A stretch of DNA of 50,436 nucleotides from assembly GCA_041398745.1 (NCBI GenBank), contig JAWKUB010000016.1, positions 1-50,436 of the forward strand. The letters are read 5' to 3'. The notes beneath the pieces were generated by a model. It did not search any database, had not been told where the DNA came from, and saw nothing but the letters and a program-made list of their open reading frames with translations. Origin of the DNA: JACKHO01 sp041398745. GTDB taxonomy: Bacteria > Planctomycetota > Planctomycetia > Planctomycetales > Planctomycetaceae. Position 1 is the first letter of the stretch; each line of letters begins with the position of its first letter. The position numbers and the translations under genes were made by a program. Below, piece by piece: positions 23,854-32,074 of this stretch.

Positions 23854-25358
23854 ACACATTCGATATCCGGTTGCTCGTTGTTCTTGTATTGATCTCACTC
23901 TTTGCGGAAAGAGATTCGTATGCTGGGCACATTGTGCAAGGAATCGTATCTGATGTGGATGGGGGCAAGCCATTAGATCGAATCGAAGTTCGCGGTATGA
24001 TTGTTGACTCAGAAGGTCAATTGCAACTGGCAACCCCACGGCTATTCGACACAACTGGACTTGATGGCAAGTTCCGTATTGAACTGCCCGACGGATTCAA
24101 AGAACCAATTTCAATCGCATTTTATGACCCTGGCCCCCGGCCCGAGGGATTGTACACGTACTGGGAGTACACCGCGTTAAGCAGCGATTCCGACACAACA
24201 ATAAATCCAGTGCTATACCGAATTGGCAGGGCTCCGGCCTCATTGCTCAGTGCAGCAGTTCGAAGACTTGCTTCCTCCACAGTAGCCTTAGAAGGCGATT
24301 CGAAGTTCTCTCTGGAGGCCACACTAATTGAACTGGTTGCGAGGCAGCGGAAAGATGGACCAGATCGCATAAGGTTTGGAAAGGAGCTTAATGAGATGCT
24401 CGCTTACGCACGCCCTGCAAGAAGGAAATTGAACATCGGAACCGAGAGGGAAGGCTGGATGATTAATGAAGGAAATCTTCAGATGTTCCGCTGGCCCGAT
24501 ACGGCCAAGGATCGCGTCGCGGAATGTTCCATTGTTCAGAACTTAGGCTACTCGGGAGATTGGCTACTGACGTCCAGATCCGGCATTGCGGTAGTCCGAG
24601 ACCATTCACATCCGTGGGGGCATGACAGTGAGTTCTTCACCTTAATGGGTAGAGAAGGGCACCGATCCTACTTAGACTTGATGCTCTCCTCTGCGGCATC
24701 GTCAGCCGCAAGTGGGCATAATGCAATTGGTTCAGCCGATGGAGAGATCTTCGTTATTGACTCTGACGACTTGAAAAAAATTGCCGGACTTGAATTAGGG
24801 GCCAGTCCCATTACTGCCGTTTCGTTGCGTGAATACCGTCGCAAAGTTAGGGTTGCTGGCGCAACCATCGATGGACGTATGCGGGTTTGGGAGGCGACTT
24901 CCGAAGATGACGGCAGACTGTCGGAATTCAAACTTATTCGTGATGTTCGGCTTTCACGTTCATTTCCCAACAGTTTGGCGTTGAGCAGTAACCTTTCACT
25001 GATCTTCGTTGGGAGTGGTTTCGCTACCAAAGATTGTGGGATCTCTGTCGTTTCAGTATCAACTGGTTTCGAAGTTTCTTCTGCTACCAAAAGCCCGGTT
25101 CTGAATGTGGCCGACTTCGACCGTGAGGACGTTGTGTCGATTGAAGAGAGTGGCACCATGATCGCCTGGAAGCTCACGAGCGATCATGAACTCCGGCAGA
25201 ATATTGTATTAACGGATTTAGGCATCGAGTCAGCGATTCCTGCGTCAGCCCGAAAAGGCGTGTTCATCACGAGGGGGGACAAAAAGCAGCCGCTTTTTGT
25301 CCCCCTCTCCGCTGTTGAAGAGGAGCAACTCAAGTTGGACATCATGAAGTTCAAATAG
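23850..25358 (+). CDS. Secreted WD40/beta-propeller-like protein with N-terminal beta-sandwich
   Basis: A 502-residue exported protein whose function is not recognised. A signal peptide (MNTFDIRLLVVLVLISLFAERDSYAG) is followed by a carboxypeptidase-regulatory-like beta-sandwich (~27-115; VQGIVSDVDGGKPLDRIEV, DGKFRIELPDGF). Then comes a short helical part, and from ~200 to 490 propeller-like repeats: AIGSADGEIFVIDSDD, VAGATIDGRMRVWEA, VSIEESGTMIAWKL (WD40-type endings). ATGA overlap with the protease gene implies translational coupling and joint function. A 14-bp palindrome is embedded in its 3' coding end. Propellers of this kind usually bind ligands or proteins, so it could be a sensor or protease partner at the envelope (inference). 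Confidence 0.7.
   Translation: MNTFDIRLLVVLVLISLFAERDSYAGHIVQGIVSDVDGGKPLDRIEVRGMIVDSEGQLQLATPRLFDTTGLDGKFRIELPDGFKEPISIAFYDPGPRPEGLYTYWEYTALSSDSDTTINPVLYRIGRAPASLLSAAVRRLASSTVALEGDSKFSLEATLIELVARQRKDGPDRIRFGKELNEMLAYARPARRKLNIGTEREGWMINEGNLQMFRWPDTAKDRVAECSIVQNLGYSGDWLLTSRSGIAVVRDHSHPWGHDSEFFTLMGREGHRSYLDLMLSSAASSAASGHNAIGSADGEIFVIDSDDLKKIAGLELGASPITAVSLREYRRKVRVAGATIDGRMRVWEATSEDDGRLSEFKLIRDVRLSRSFPNSLALSSNLSLIFVGSGFATKDCGISVVSVSTGFEVSSATKSPVLNVADFDREDVVSIEESGTMIAWKLTSDHELRQNIVLTDLGIESAIPASARKGVFITRGDKKQPLFVPLSAVEEEQLKLDIMKFK
25274..25305. repeat. Perfect 14-bp palindrome inside the end of the propeller gene
   Basis: GGGGGACAAAAAGC (25274-25287) and GCTTTTTGTCCCCC (25292-25305) flank a 4-nt loop. 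It is in frame and encodes part of RGDKKQPLFVPLS near the C-terminus of the propeller protein. It looks like a repeat element captured in coding sequence, or an early terminator-like structure (T5 inside the right arm only). Confidence 0.6.
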
Positions 25359-25522
25359 CCATGTTATTTGATGGATTAAGAAGTACGTTGAAATAAGTCG
25401 GGTTCTTGATTCACAGGCTTTTTCGTTTCGGACAAATGTGTCTCGGCCTGCATTGATACCTTGGTAGCTCGTCGAACATCACCCCAACAACCAATACGAA
25501 TCGGGCGGAGTAGTGTAAACCA

Positions 25523-25540
25523 TTCGGCCAGATGGCCGAA
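25523..25540. other. Palindrome in the 287-base gap before the helical secreted protein
   Basis: TTCGGCCA (25523-25530) and TGGCCGAA (25533-25540) form a perfect 8-bp stem with a 2-nt spacer. A two-base loop suits a protein-binding dyad better than an RNA hairpin, so it may be an operator for the gene at 25646. The rest of the gap 25359-25645 shows nothing else. Confidence 0.35.
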
Positions 25541-25645
25541 GTTTCCCATCGATATTGACCCGCCATGTGGTAGACTTGATGTCTTCGAATTGATTTGGTT
25601 CGATTGACTTCACGTTGCTTCCACTGCGTATGAAGGGAGGCAGAC

Positions 25646-26413
25646 ATGGTTTGGCGATTGTTCACAGCCGTTGTTGCCCTGTGCCTATTCGTACCATCCG
25701 CGCAGGCACAGTTTCGGATTTCAAATATCGATGAGGTGGAATACCTTATTTTTCGGACCACCCGCCAAGATGCAATCCGCAGAATGGATCGGGCCCTGGA
25801 ACGCGAACTTGTCCGGCTCGGTGAAGTTGCTGGCGGACTTACCGACGGGCAGCGATTCCGTTTGCAGTTGGCCGGAATGGCCGACCGACAGCAGGTTCTC
25901 GCCGATTTCGATTCATTCAAACGCAGCCTGCGGAGTGACGAGCCAGTTGCCCTGCAAGTGAACAGCCGGTTGGAAGAAGTGGGGGATTTGCGAGCCAGGG
26001 CCGAGCAGGTGTTCAAAGCGAAATCGGTACTTCAGAAGTCGCTGTCTTCGGTACTAACTGCTGACCAAATGGCTCGGGTCGAAGCAGCAGCGGACCAGTT
26101 GCGGAACGACCTGTACGAGTACGCCGTACGTCGCACGATGATGAATGCACGTCCCTCGACGGTGTTTCCCCCAGAATTTCAAAAGGCCATGTCCGAAGCC
26201 ATTCTGGCCGAAACAAATCCACCAAGAAATCCGGACGACAGCCTGAAATATCAGCAGCAAATTACCTGCTACAAACTGGCACAAATTCCCGAGGAGAAAC
26301 TCAGGCCCTTATGCGACGGACAACAATGGGAATCCATCCAGCAAATGCGAACGAATGGAGTGCAGTACGCCGAAATGTTGCGTAACGCCGACGTATTCGG
26401 GGATGACGAATGA
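25646..26413 (+). CDS. Secreted helical protein of unknown function
   Basis: A 255-residue exported protein. Signal peptide MVWRLFTAVVALCLFVPSAQAQ, then almost entirely predicted helix with many Arg/Glu/Gln: ALERELVRLGEVAGGLTDGQRFRLQLAGMADRQ in two short heptad-like runs, VFKAKSVLQKSLSSVLTADQ, KYQQQITCYKLAQIPEEKL. Two L-T-x-x-Q motifs recall Spy/CpxP-like periplasmic helical proteins and a class of planctomycete proteins of unknown function; no real assignment can be made. GGGAGG five bases before the ATG gives a strong start. Confidence 0.7.
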   Translation: MVWRLFTAVVALCLFVPSAQAQFRISNIDEVEYLIFRTTRQDAIRRMDRALERELVRLGEVAGGLTDGQRFRLQLAGMADRQQVLADFDSFKRSLRSDEPVALQVNSRLEEVGDLRARAEQVFKAKSVLQKSLSSVLTADQMARVEAAADQLRNDLYEYAVRRTMMNARPSTVFPPEFQKAMSEAILAETNPPRNPDDSLKYQQQITCYKLAQIPEEKLRPLCDGQQWESIQQMRTNGVQYAEMLRNADVFGDDE

Positions 26414-26467
26414 CGGACGCTGGGAAATAATTCCGCGTGCATGCAATGCGAACAGATTCTCCCCCAA

Positions 26468-27295
26468 CTACGCCAATCCCACTATACGTTCGATCTCCCG
26501 CATGTATTCCAGGCTGACGCGAGCGATGTGTTCGGCTCCGGGTTTGTAGTCGAAGACTTCCACCGACACCCAACCATCGTACCTGATGGCCTTGAGCGCT
26601 TCGAAAATAGGTTCGTACTCCGTTTCTCCCATACCAGGGCCCAGCAGATTGCTGTCGTTGACGTGGAAGTGTTTCATCACCGAAGCGAAGTCACGAATGA
26701 GTTCTGGAAGCGGCGTCCCTTCCCCGAGCATGGCTTTGACATCCTGGTGCAACATGAACTGGGGATGGTCGACCATGTTAATGAGGTCGGCCCCCTGCTG
26801 GCACGTATTAATGAAATTCGTCTCCTTCGTCGTGAGCGGCTCAATGAGCAAAGAGACACCTCGACTGCCGATTTCCGGCATGGCTTTGCGGAAGACATCG
26901 GCCGCCCGCTCCATGGCCTGCTCCGTCGTGACGCCTTCTTCCAGGTTACGCTGAAACGGTGACCCAAACACCATTACGGTGCCGCCCAAATCTCCGCACA
27001 GGTGTCCCAGTTCAATGAGGTAGTCGGACGCGCGCTGACGCGCGGCCTCGTCATTGGTGGTAATGTGCAAGCCTTCCGTCTTAGCCAGCAGCCAATGGAG
27101 ACCAATGATTTCCAACCCATACCGCTGGGCTGTCTCCCGCAATTCCTTGCGTTGGTCGGGGATGATGTCGCGGGGGCGGGGAGCGAGCGTAAATGGTGCG
27201 ACCTCGATGCCGGCATAGCCGACTTCCGCAATGGTCTTGCACTGATCTTCCCAGGACCAGTCCTCAAAAAGTTCCTGGCAAATCGCGTACTTCAT
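26468..27295 (-). CDS. Sugar-phosphate isomerase/epimerase (xylose-isomerase-like TIM barrel)
   Basis: A 275-residue TIM barrel of the xylose isomerase-like AP-endonuclease-2 family. Expected metal ligands are present: E152 in LLIEPL, D185 in MLHQDVKAM, H211 in HFHVNDSN and E246 in VSVEVFDY. It begins MKYAICQELFEDWSWEDQ with barrel strand 1 and VGYAGIEVAPF. Enzymes of this family isomerise or epimerise sugars or cyclitols with a divalent metal; there is no signal peptide. It lies 38 bases downstream of a sulfatase gene on the same strand, so it may process a sugar freed by desulfation (inference). ATG at 27295. Confidence 0.88.
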   Translation of the reverse strand: MKYAICQELFEDWSWEDQCKTIAEVGYAGIEVAPFTLAPRPRDIIPDQRKELRETAQRYGLEIIGLHWLLAKTEGLHITTNDEAARQRASDYLIELGHLCGDLGGTVMVFGSPFQRNLEEGVTTEQAMERAADVFRKAMPEIGSRGVSLLIEPLTTKETNFINTCQQGADLINMVDHPQFMLHQDVKAMLGEGTPLPELIRDFASVMKHFHVNDSNLLGPGMGETEYEPIFEALKAIRYDGWVSVEVFDYKPGAEHIARVSLEYMREIERIVGLA

Positions 27296-27333
27296 GGGTT
27301 TCTTTCGTTGAACTTTATATTGGATTTTGACCG

Positions 27334-28770
27334 CTACTCGCCCCGAAGTGGCGATTCAAACTGCATGTCCTTACGGACACGTCCGTCGTCGCTGATGATG
27401 GGCCTCGCGTTGTCGACGTGGCCGAGTGGACGACAGCCAGGACCTTTGTCTTTCTGTCCGAGGTCGGAATCCATCGCAGCGGCTAGTTTTGTCAATTCCG
27501 CCACGATATCAGCATTGCTTTTGGCAACGTTGTTTGCCTCAGCAATGTCCTGGTTCAAATTGTACAACTCACCTTCTTTGAGTCGCAGTTTCCAGTCACC
27601 GCGACGTACGGCTTCAAGGTTCAGGCCCCGGAAATAATAAAAGACATCGTGCGGGGTTTTGGCGTCAGCTTCGCCAGACAGCAGTGGCCAAATATCGCGA
27701 CCGTCGAGTGTTCGGTCTTGGGGGACCTTGCCGTCCGCCAATCCCACCAGCGTCGGCAGCATGTCAAACATTCCAGCCACTTCGGGAGTCACCGTATCCG
27801 CAGGAATTTTCCCCGGCCACCAGGCAATTGTCGGAACACGCATTCCACCTTCAAAGGTACTTCCCTTTCCGCCACGCAGCGGCGTGTTGACGGCACCATG
27901 CCGGAGTGATCCCCCATTGTCCGACGTAAACAGCACGAACGTCTGCTTCGAGTTTTTCGATTCACGAACGGCGTCGAGCACTTTCCCTACGCTCCAGTCG
28001 ACTTCCTCAACCCAGTCACTGTACAGGCCATGGCCCGTACGTCCCTGGAATTCTTTGCCAGGATACAGTGGGAAGTGCACGGCAGAATGCGGCAGGTACA
28101 GGAAGAACGGACCATCCTGATGTCCCTTGATGAACTTAACCGCCTCTGCGGTGTACTCGGTAACCATGCGTGTCTGGTCTTCGGCCAGCATGCGCTTCAG
28201 CACGGTGTTGTTGCGAATGAGCGGTAGGGGCGGCTGATACTTCTTGTCAGGCTGCATTTTCGGCAGCGGAGCTCCGAGATTGCTCTTAATACCATCGGAC
28301 GGAGGGCCCATGTCGTTGGAATAGGGCAATCCGTAGTAGTAATCAAACCCCTGCTTGAGTGGCAGAAATGCTTCCTGATCACCCAAGTGCCACTTCCCGA
28401 TAATTCCCGTCGCGTACCCCTGCTCTTTGAGTAGTTCCGCAATGGTGATTTCACCCGGGTCCAGCCCCACATCATTTCCCGGAAACAGCACGTGCGGAAT
28501 ACTGAGCGACCGTTTGGGATAGCAACCGGTCATGAGCGAAGCGCGCGAGGGGGAACAAACCGGAGCCGCATAAAAGCAGGTCAGCTTACGTCCCTCCGCT
28601 GCCATACGGTCGAGGTTTGGTGTGCGATTAATTTCCGAACCGAACGGGCCAATGTCGGCATAGCCCAGGTCATCGATATTAATGATGACAAAATTGGGGT
28701 GCTCGGCTGCCTGGAGCAGACCAACGGTAAAAACAGCGAAAAGAGTGAGCAACGAACGCATTGCTGGCAT
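27334..28770 (-). CDS. Secreted type I sulfatase
   Basis: A 478-residue formylglycine-dependent sulfatase. Signal peptide MPAMRSLLTLFAVFTVGLLQAAE; then metal-binding NIDDLGYADIG, the maturation motif CSPSR (Cys72, to be converted to formylglycine) followed by ASLMTG, GKWHLG (catalytic Lys and His), SDNGGSLRHG (metal Asp-Asn) and a C-terminal subdomain with YYFRGLNLEAVRRGDWKLRL. It acts on sulfate esters, probably of polysaccharides, outside the cytoplasm. GGAGG eight bases before the ATG at 28770 fixes the start; an in-frame TTG at 28782 is less likely. It is divergent from a second sulfatase and precedes the sugar isomerase. Confidence 0.95.
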   Translation of the reverse strand: MPAMRSLLTLFAVFTVGLLQAAEHPNFVIINIDDLGYADIGPFGSEINRTPNLDRMAAEGRKLTCFYAAPVCSPSRASLMTGCYPKRSLSIPHVLFPGNDVGLDPGEITIAELLKEQGYATGIIGKWHLGDQEAFLPLKQGFDYYYGLPYSNDMGPPSDGIKSNLGAPLPKMQPDKKYQPPLPLIRNNTVLKRMLAEDQTRMVTEYTAEAVKFIKGHQDGPFFLYLPHSAVHFPLYPGKEFQGRTGHGLYSDWVEEVDWSVGKVLDAVRESKNSKQTFVLFTSDNGGSLRHGAVNTPLRGGKGSTFEGGMRVPTIAWWPGKIPADTVTPEVAGMFDMLPTLVGLADGKVPQDRTLDGRDIWPLLSGEADAKTPHDVFYYFRGLNLEAVRRGDWKLRLKEGELYNLNQDIAEANNVAKSNADIVAELTKLAAAMDSDLGQKDKGPGCRPLGHVDNARPIISDDGRVRKDMQFESPLRGE

Positions 28771-28996
28771 GAAATCCTCCAAACGTAGGCACCTTCAGGT
28801 TTCGTTGCTGGCATCTTGATGAATTGGCAGGAGTTCTGCCACTCCATTCCAAAATCTTCACGGAGGCTGAGGGCATCCGATGAATGGTGTCGCCCACGCG
28901 TCGGCAGAACCAGCAGGTCACGGTGGAATTCTGTGGGCGTCAGCCGGTACTCTTGTGTCATCAATAAGTGCAAAAATGGATGAAAGAAAGATTGCC

Positions 28997-30484
28997 ATGC
29001 GTCGTTGCGTTTTGTTTGTGGTTCTGAGTTCACTGATGCTGGGGCAGTTTGCGATTTTGCATGCTGCCAGTCGGCCAAACTTTCTGTTCATCCTGGTCGA
29101 TGATCAATCACCATTCGATTTGAAGACCTATACGCCTGACTCTCCACTCGACACCCCCAATATCGACCAACTGGCTGCGAATGGATTGGTGTTCGACACG
29201 GCCCATCATATGGGGGCGTGGTCAGGTGCCGTCTGCACTCCGTCGCGCCATATGATTATGAGCGGCCGTACCGTGTGGCACATTCCCAGAGGGGGGCGTA
29301 AGAACTCACCGACTCCAGACGACCTCGTGCCGCCCAATTTGCCGCAGCAAACCATGGCCGCAGTCTTCAACCGCGCCGGATACGACACCATGCGGACGTG
29401 TAAGAAGGGGAACAGCTACGCGGCAGCCAACCAGTTGTTCACTGTCGTTCATGAAGCCAGCAAGCGGGGCGGCACTGATGAAACGGGAAGTGCATGGCAC
29501 GCCGAACGCGTGCTCGATTATTTGAATGATCGAGAGTCGAGCAAAGATGAAGATCCATTCCTCATTTACTTCGGGTTCTCCCATCCTCACGACACGCGCG
29601 ACGGGAAACCAGAACTGTTGGAAAAGTACGGGGCGGTGAACCACGCCGACAAAGAGACGTTGCCACCCGCGAATCCTAAGCAACCTCCCCTGCCGCCAAA
29701 TTATCTTTTGGAACACCCCTTCCATCACGGGCATCCTGGCTTGCGGGACGAGGTTGCCGTCAGTGGTGTGTGGGAGCGAAGGGACGAGGTCACCATTCGA
29801 AATGAAATTGGACGACAGTTCGCCTGTAGCGAGAATATTGATATCCAGATTGGTCGCGTGTTGAAGAAGCTCGAAGCCATGGGCGAACTCGACAACACCT
29901 ACGTCATTTACACGTCGGATCACGGCATGGCCATTGGTCGTCACGGCCTGCAGGGGAAGCAGAATTTGTACGAGCACACGTGGCGCGTCCCCTTCATCAT
30001 CAGCGGTCCCGGAATCCCACAAGGAAAACGTGTGCCCGGCAACATTTACCTGCTCGACGTTCTTCCGACGTTGTGCGATTTGGCTGGCATCGACATTCCA
30101 GCAACCGTTGAGGGCAAGAGTTTTCGACCGGTGCTGGAGGGCAAGCAGCAGACAATTCGTGACGTACTTTACGGCGTGTACTGCGGCGGGACCAAGCCCG
30201 GAATACGCTGCGTTAAGAAGGGAGACTGGAAGCTCATCAAGTACGACGCCATGGATGGCGCAGTGCGGGAAACCCAACTGTTTAACCTCGCCGAGAATCC
30301 AGACGAGTACATTGCCCAGCACGAAAGGCCGCACGTTCTGCAAACGAATTTGGCCGACAATCCTGCCTTCGCAAAACAGCGGGCGGAACTTGAATCCCTG
30401 CTGTACGAAGAAATGCTCCGACTGGATGATCCCTACCTGCTCTGGGATCAACCTGTCGAAGATGCTGCGGACGAAAAGAAATGA
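28997..30484 (+). CDS. Secreted type I sulfatase, second copy
   Basis: A 495-residue sulfatase with signal peptide MRRCVLFVVLSSLMLGQFAILHAAS. Motifs: FILVDDQSPFD (metal Asp pair), CTPSR (Cys80, formylglycine site) followed by HMIMSGR, FSHPHDTRDG, TSDHGMAIGRHG (metal Asp-His) and GKQNLYEHTWRVPF. The Asp-His form and this spacing are typical of a sulfatase subfamily distinct from the divergent neighbour. ATG at 28997 follows GAAAGAAAG; ATG at 28976 is an alternative adding MDERKIA. The stop overlaps by ATGA the start of a truncated third sulfatase, so the original operon was longer. Confidence 0.93.
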   Translation: MRRCVLFVVLSSLMLGQFAILHAASRPNFLFILVDDQSPFDLKTYTPDSPLDTPNIDQLAANGLVFDTAHHMGAWSGAVCTPSRHMIMSGRTVWHIPRGGRKNSPTPDDLVPPNLPQQTMAAVFNRAGYDTMRTCKKGNSYAAANQLFTVVHEASKRGGTDETGSAWHAERVLDYLNDRESSKDEDPFLIYFGFSHPHDTRDGKPELLEKYGAVNHADKETLPPANPKQPPLPPNYLLEHPFHHGHPGLRDEVAVSGVWERRDEVTIRNEIGRQFACSENIDIQIGRVLKKLEAMGELDNTYVIYTSDHGMAIGRHGLQGKQNLYEHTWRVPFIISGPGIPQGKRVPGNIYLLDVLPTLCDLAGIDIPATVEGKSFRPVLEGKQQTIRDVLYGVYCGGTKPGIRCVKKGDWKLIKYDAMDGAVRETQLFNLAENPDEYIAQHERPHVLQTNLADNPAFAKQRAELESLLYEEMLRLDDPYLLWDQPVEDAADEKK

Positions 30485-30693
30485 TTCGTCAGCCCATGAG
30501 CGCCGGTCCAGGTCCCGGCCGGATTGTCGCCCTACTGCTCGCCAGCATTCTCGTCGGCCACACATTTGCCGCCGAAAACTCGCCGCCCAATGTGCTATTC
30601 ATCCTGGCCGACGATATGAATAGCGGCTGCTGCTGCAACGAGGAAATTGCAGGGGAAAACCACTGTTTTTCATCGTCTTCCGAGAGAAATTGA
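30481..30693 (+). pseudogene. Truncated sulfatase gene (N-terminal remnant)
   Basis: The first ~46 codons are a normal sulfatase start: signal peptide GRIVALLLASILVGHTFAAE and the first strand PPNVLFILADDMN with the metal-binding Asp pair. After about position 30620 the frame continues as unrelated Cys/Ser-rich sequence (SGCCCNEEIAG and on) and stops at 30693. No CxPSR motif follows. The ATGA overlap with the intact sulfatase shows it was the next gene of that operon. The cut marks a deletion or insertion boundary. Confidence 0.75.
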
Positions 30694-31256
30694 ACTCGAT
30701 GCAGTCCCGGCGAATTCAGTTCAATCCAGTGGGATTAACTACACGTTGCTACACGGGATTGGACTTCATTTCAGACCAGACACGATCAAGCCACCCTCCT
30801 GTACAGAGAAGCCGGTCAACGTTTGATGTCTATTCAACCGAGGCTGAGTCTTTTCTGTACGGCCTGCACGCGCTCCCGTGTGGTCCGTTGTCCGGTTGAT
30901 GCAATAGCCGTCGTTGTCGCTGACCGTTCCCGCAAAGCGTGCACCGGGGTTGTAGCGCATCCATTCCGGCAGGCGCGTCTCATAAGTGTCTGGGTTGTGT
31001 GAAGCTGGCTTCGAGTTGGTCCCGGCGTTCCCCGTGTTCTGCTTTGCTCAAGTGCAGCCGCACATGGGAGCGACGCGGCAAGCCGGCGAAGCCTCTGTCC
31101 AAGGATGAGAAGGCCTGCAGCGCGACGACGCGTTTTGGGCCCCGCGCCGGTTACCGCAGTGATGTCGGAAGGTCTCTCTCGGACGCATACTTGCTGCCTC
31201 AAAGCCTCGCTGTTAACATGTCTGACATCCTTACACGTTCAAGTCGGGGAGATTTC
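30694..31256. other. Degenerate region with minus-strand gene remnants
   Basis: About 560 bases without an intact gene. On the minus strand, roughly 31008-30862, one frame reads like real protein (DTYETRLPEWMRYNPGARF, AGTVSDNDGYCIN) but lacks a start and decays on both sides; the family is not recognised. The plus-strand frame running into the regulator from 30939 has no family character before 31257. The region is best seen as scar DNA beside the truncated sulfatase. A candidate operator lies at 31218. Confidence 0.55.
31218..31228. promoter_or_regulatory. Candidate FadR/GntR operator
   Basis: ATGTC-T-GACAT is a perfect 5-bp dyad with one central base. It contains the GTnnnAC core common to FadR-subfamily GntR operators. 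It lies 28 bases before the regulator ATG at 31257, fitting autoregulation and control of the downstream operon. The assignment is by motif only. Confidence 0.45.
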
Positions 31257-31955
31257 ATGCATATCGAAGCCATCGAGCGGCAGACGACGGCGGATTTGGT
31301 GGTTGAGCGGCTTGCTCGGGTCATCAAAGAGCAGAACCTGTCAGCGGGGGAGCGGCTGCCGGGTGAGCACGAACTGGTCGAACAGCTCAAGGTGAGCCGG
31401 CCAGTGTTGCGCGAGGCATTGGCACGGCTGCAGAGCATGGGGTTGGTGGACATCCAGCGGGGACGCGGCACGTTTGTTGGGAATCGGACCAGTCTGGCCA
31501 ACTGTGTGCGGCTGTTGCGATCGGCGGTGACGATCTCGCCGCAGGAACTTCGCTCTTATGCAGAACTGCGGACGGCGATCGAAGTGCAGGCGGCGCGACA
31601 AGCCGCGGAACGGGCCACCGAGGACGACGTTGCCGAGCTGGCCGCTTTATTGAAGCAGCTCGACGATGAGGGCTTGCCGTATCCTGAGGCGCTCGAAGTC
31701 GATTTTTGTTTTCATCGCAAACTGATCGATATTTCCGGCAATCCGCTGATGCGGAACATGATCGAGGTGATCTACGAATTCGTGCTGACGCAAATGGTCC
31801 GCACCACGCCATCACAACGCGAGGCTGCTTCGGTCCGCAAACTGCACAAGGCCATCCTGCTGGCGATTAGTGATCGTGATCCCGATGCAGCCGCCGACGC
31901 AATGCAGCAGCACATGCAGGCGGTTCTTGATCGCTTAGCGAGGGAAACGCCATGA
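31257..31955 (+). CDS. FadR-subfamily GntR transcriptional regulator (FCD domain)
   Basis: A 232-residue DNA-binding regulator. Residues ~10-75 are a winged helix: GERLPGEHELVEQLKVSRP, LREALARLQSMG, RGRGTFV. Residues ~95-225 are an FCD ligand domain with the classical metal site visible: D149 and H153 (EVDFCFHRK), H197 (RKLHKAI) and H219 (MQQHM). FCD regulators commonly sense sugar acids or other carboxylates. GGGGAG before ATG 31257 supports this start over ATG 31218, which sits inside the candidate operator. It heads a same-strand gene train that continues to the end of the window, so it probably controls it. Confidence 0.88.
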   Translation: MHIEAIERQTTADLVVERLARVIKEQNLSAGERLPGEHELVEQLKVSRPVLREALARLQSMGLVDIQRGRGTFVGNRTSLANCVRLLRSAVTISPQELRSYAELRTAIEVQAARQAAERATEDDVAELAALLKQLDDEGLPYPEALEVDFCFHRKLIDISGNPLMRNMIEVIYEFVLTQMVRTTPSQREAASVRKLHKAILLAISDRDPDAAADAMQQHMQAVLDRLARETP

Positions 31956-32074
31956 GTCGATTGGTCCTGTTTCTGTTGGCGCCGCGCCGCCGATCGACGA
32001 ATCACTGGCGTGGTCGCGGCTGTCGCAATCGTTGCTCATTTCAAACGAGTTTCTATTCCGCGAGTGAGACGAAA

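Noticed and set aside
29306..30565. Long minus-strand open frame (419 codons) across the second sulfatase
   Set aside because: It lies antisense to a clearly conserved sulfatase, has no recognisable domain and follows from the codon bias of the real gene.
30694..31256. Group II intron or insertion-sequence end at the sulfatase break
   Set aside because: No reverse transcriptase or transposase coding, intron end consensus or terminal inverted repeat could be found.
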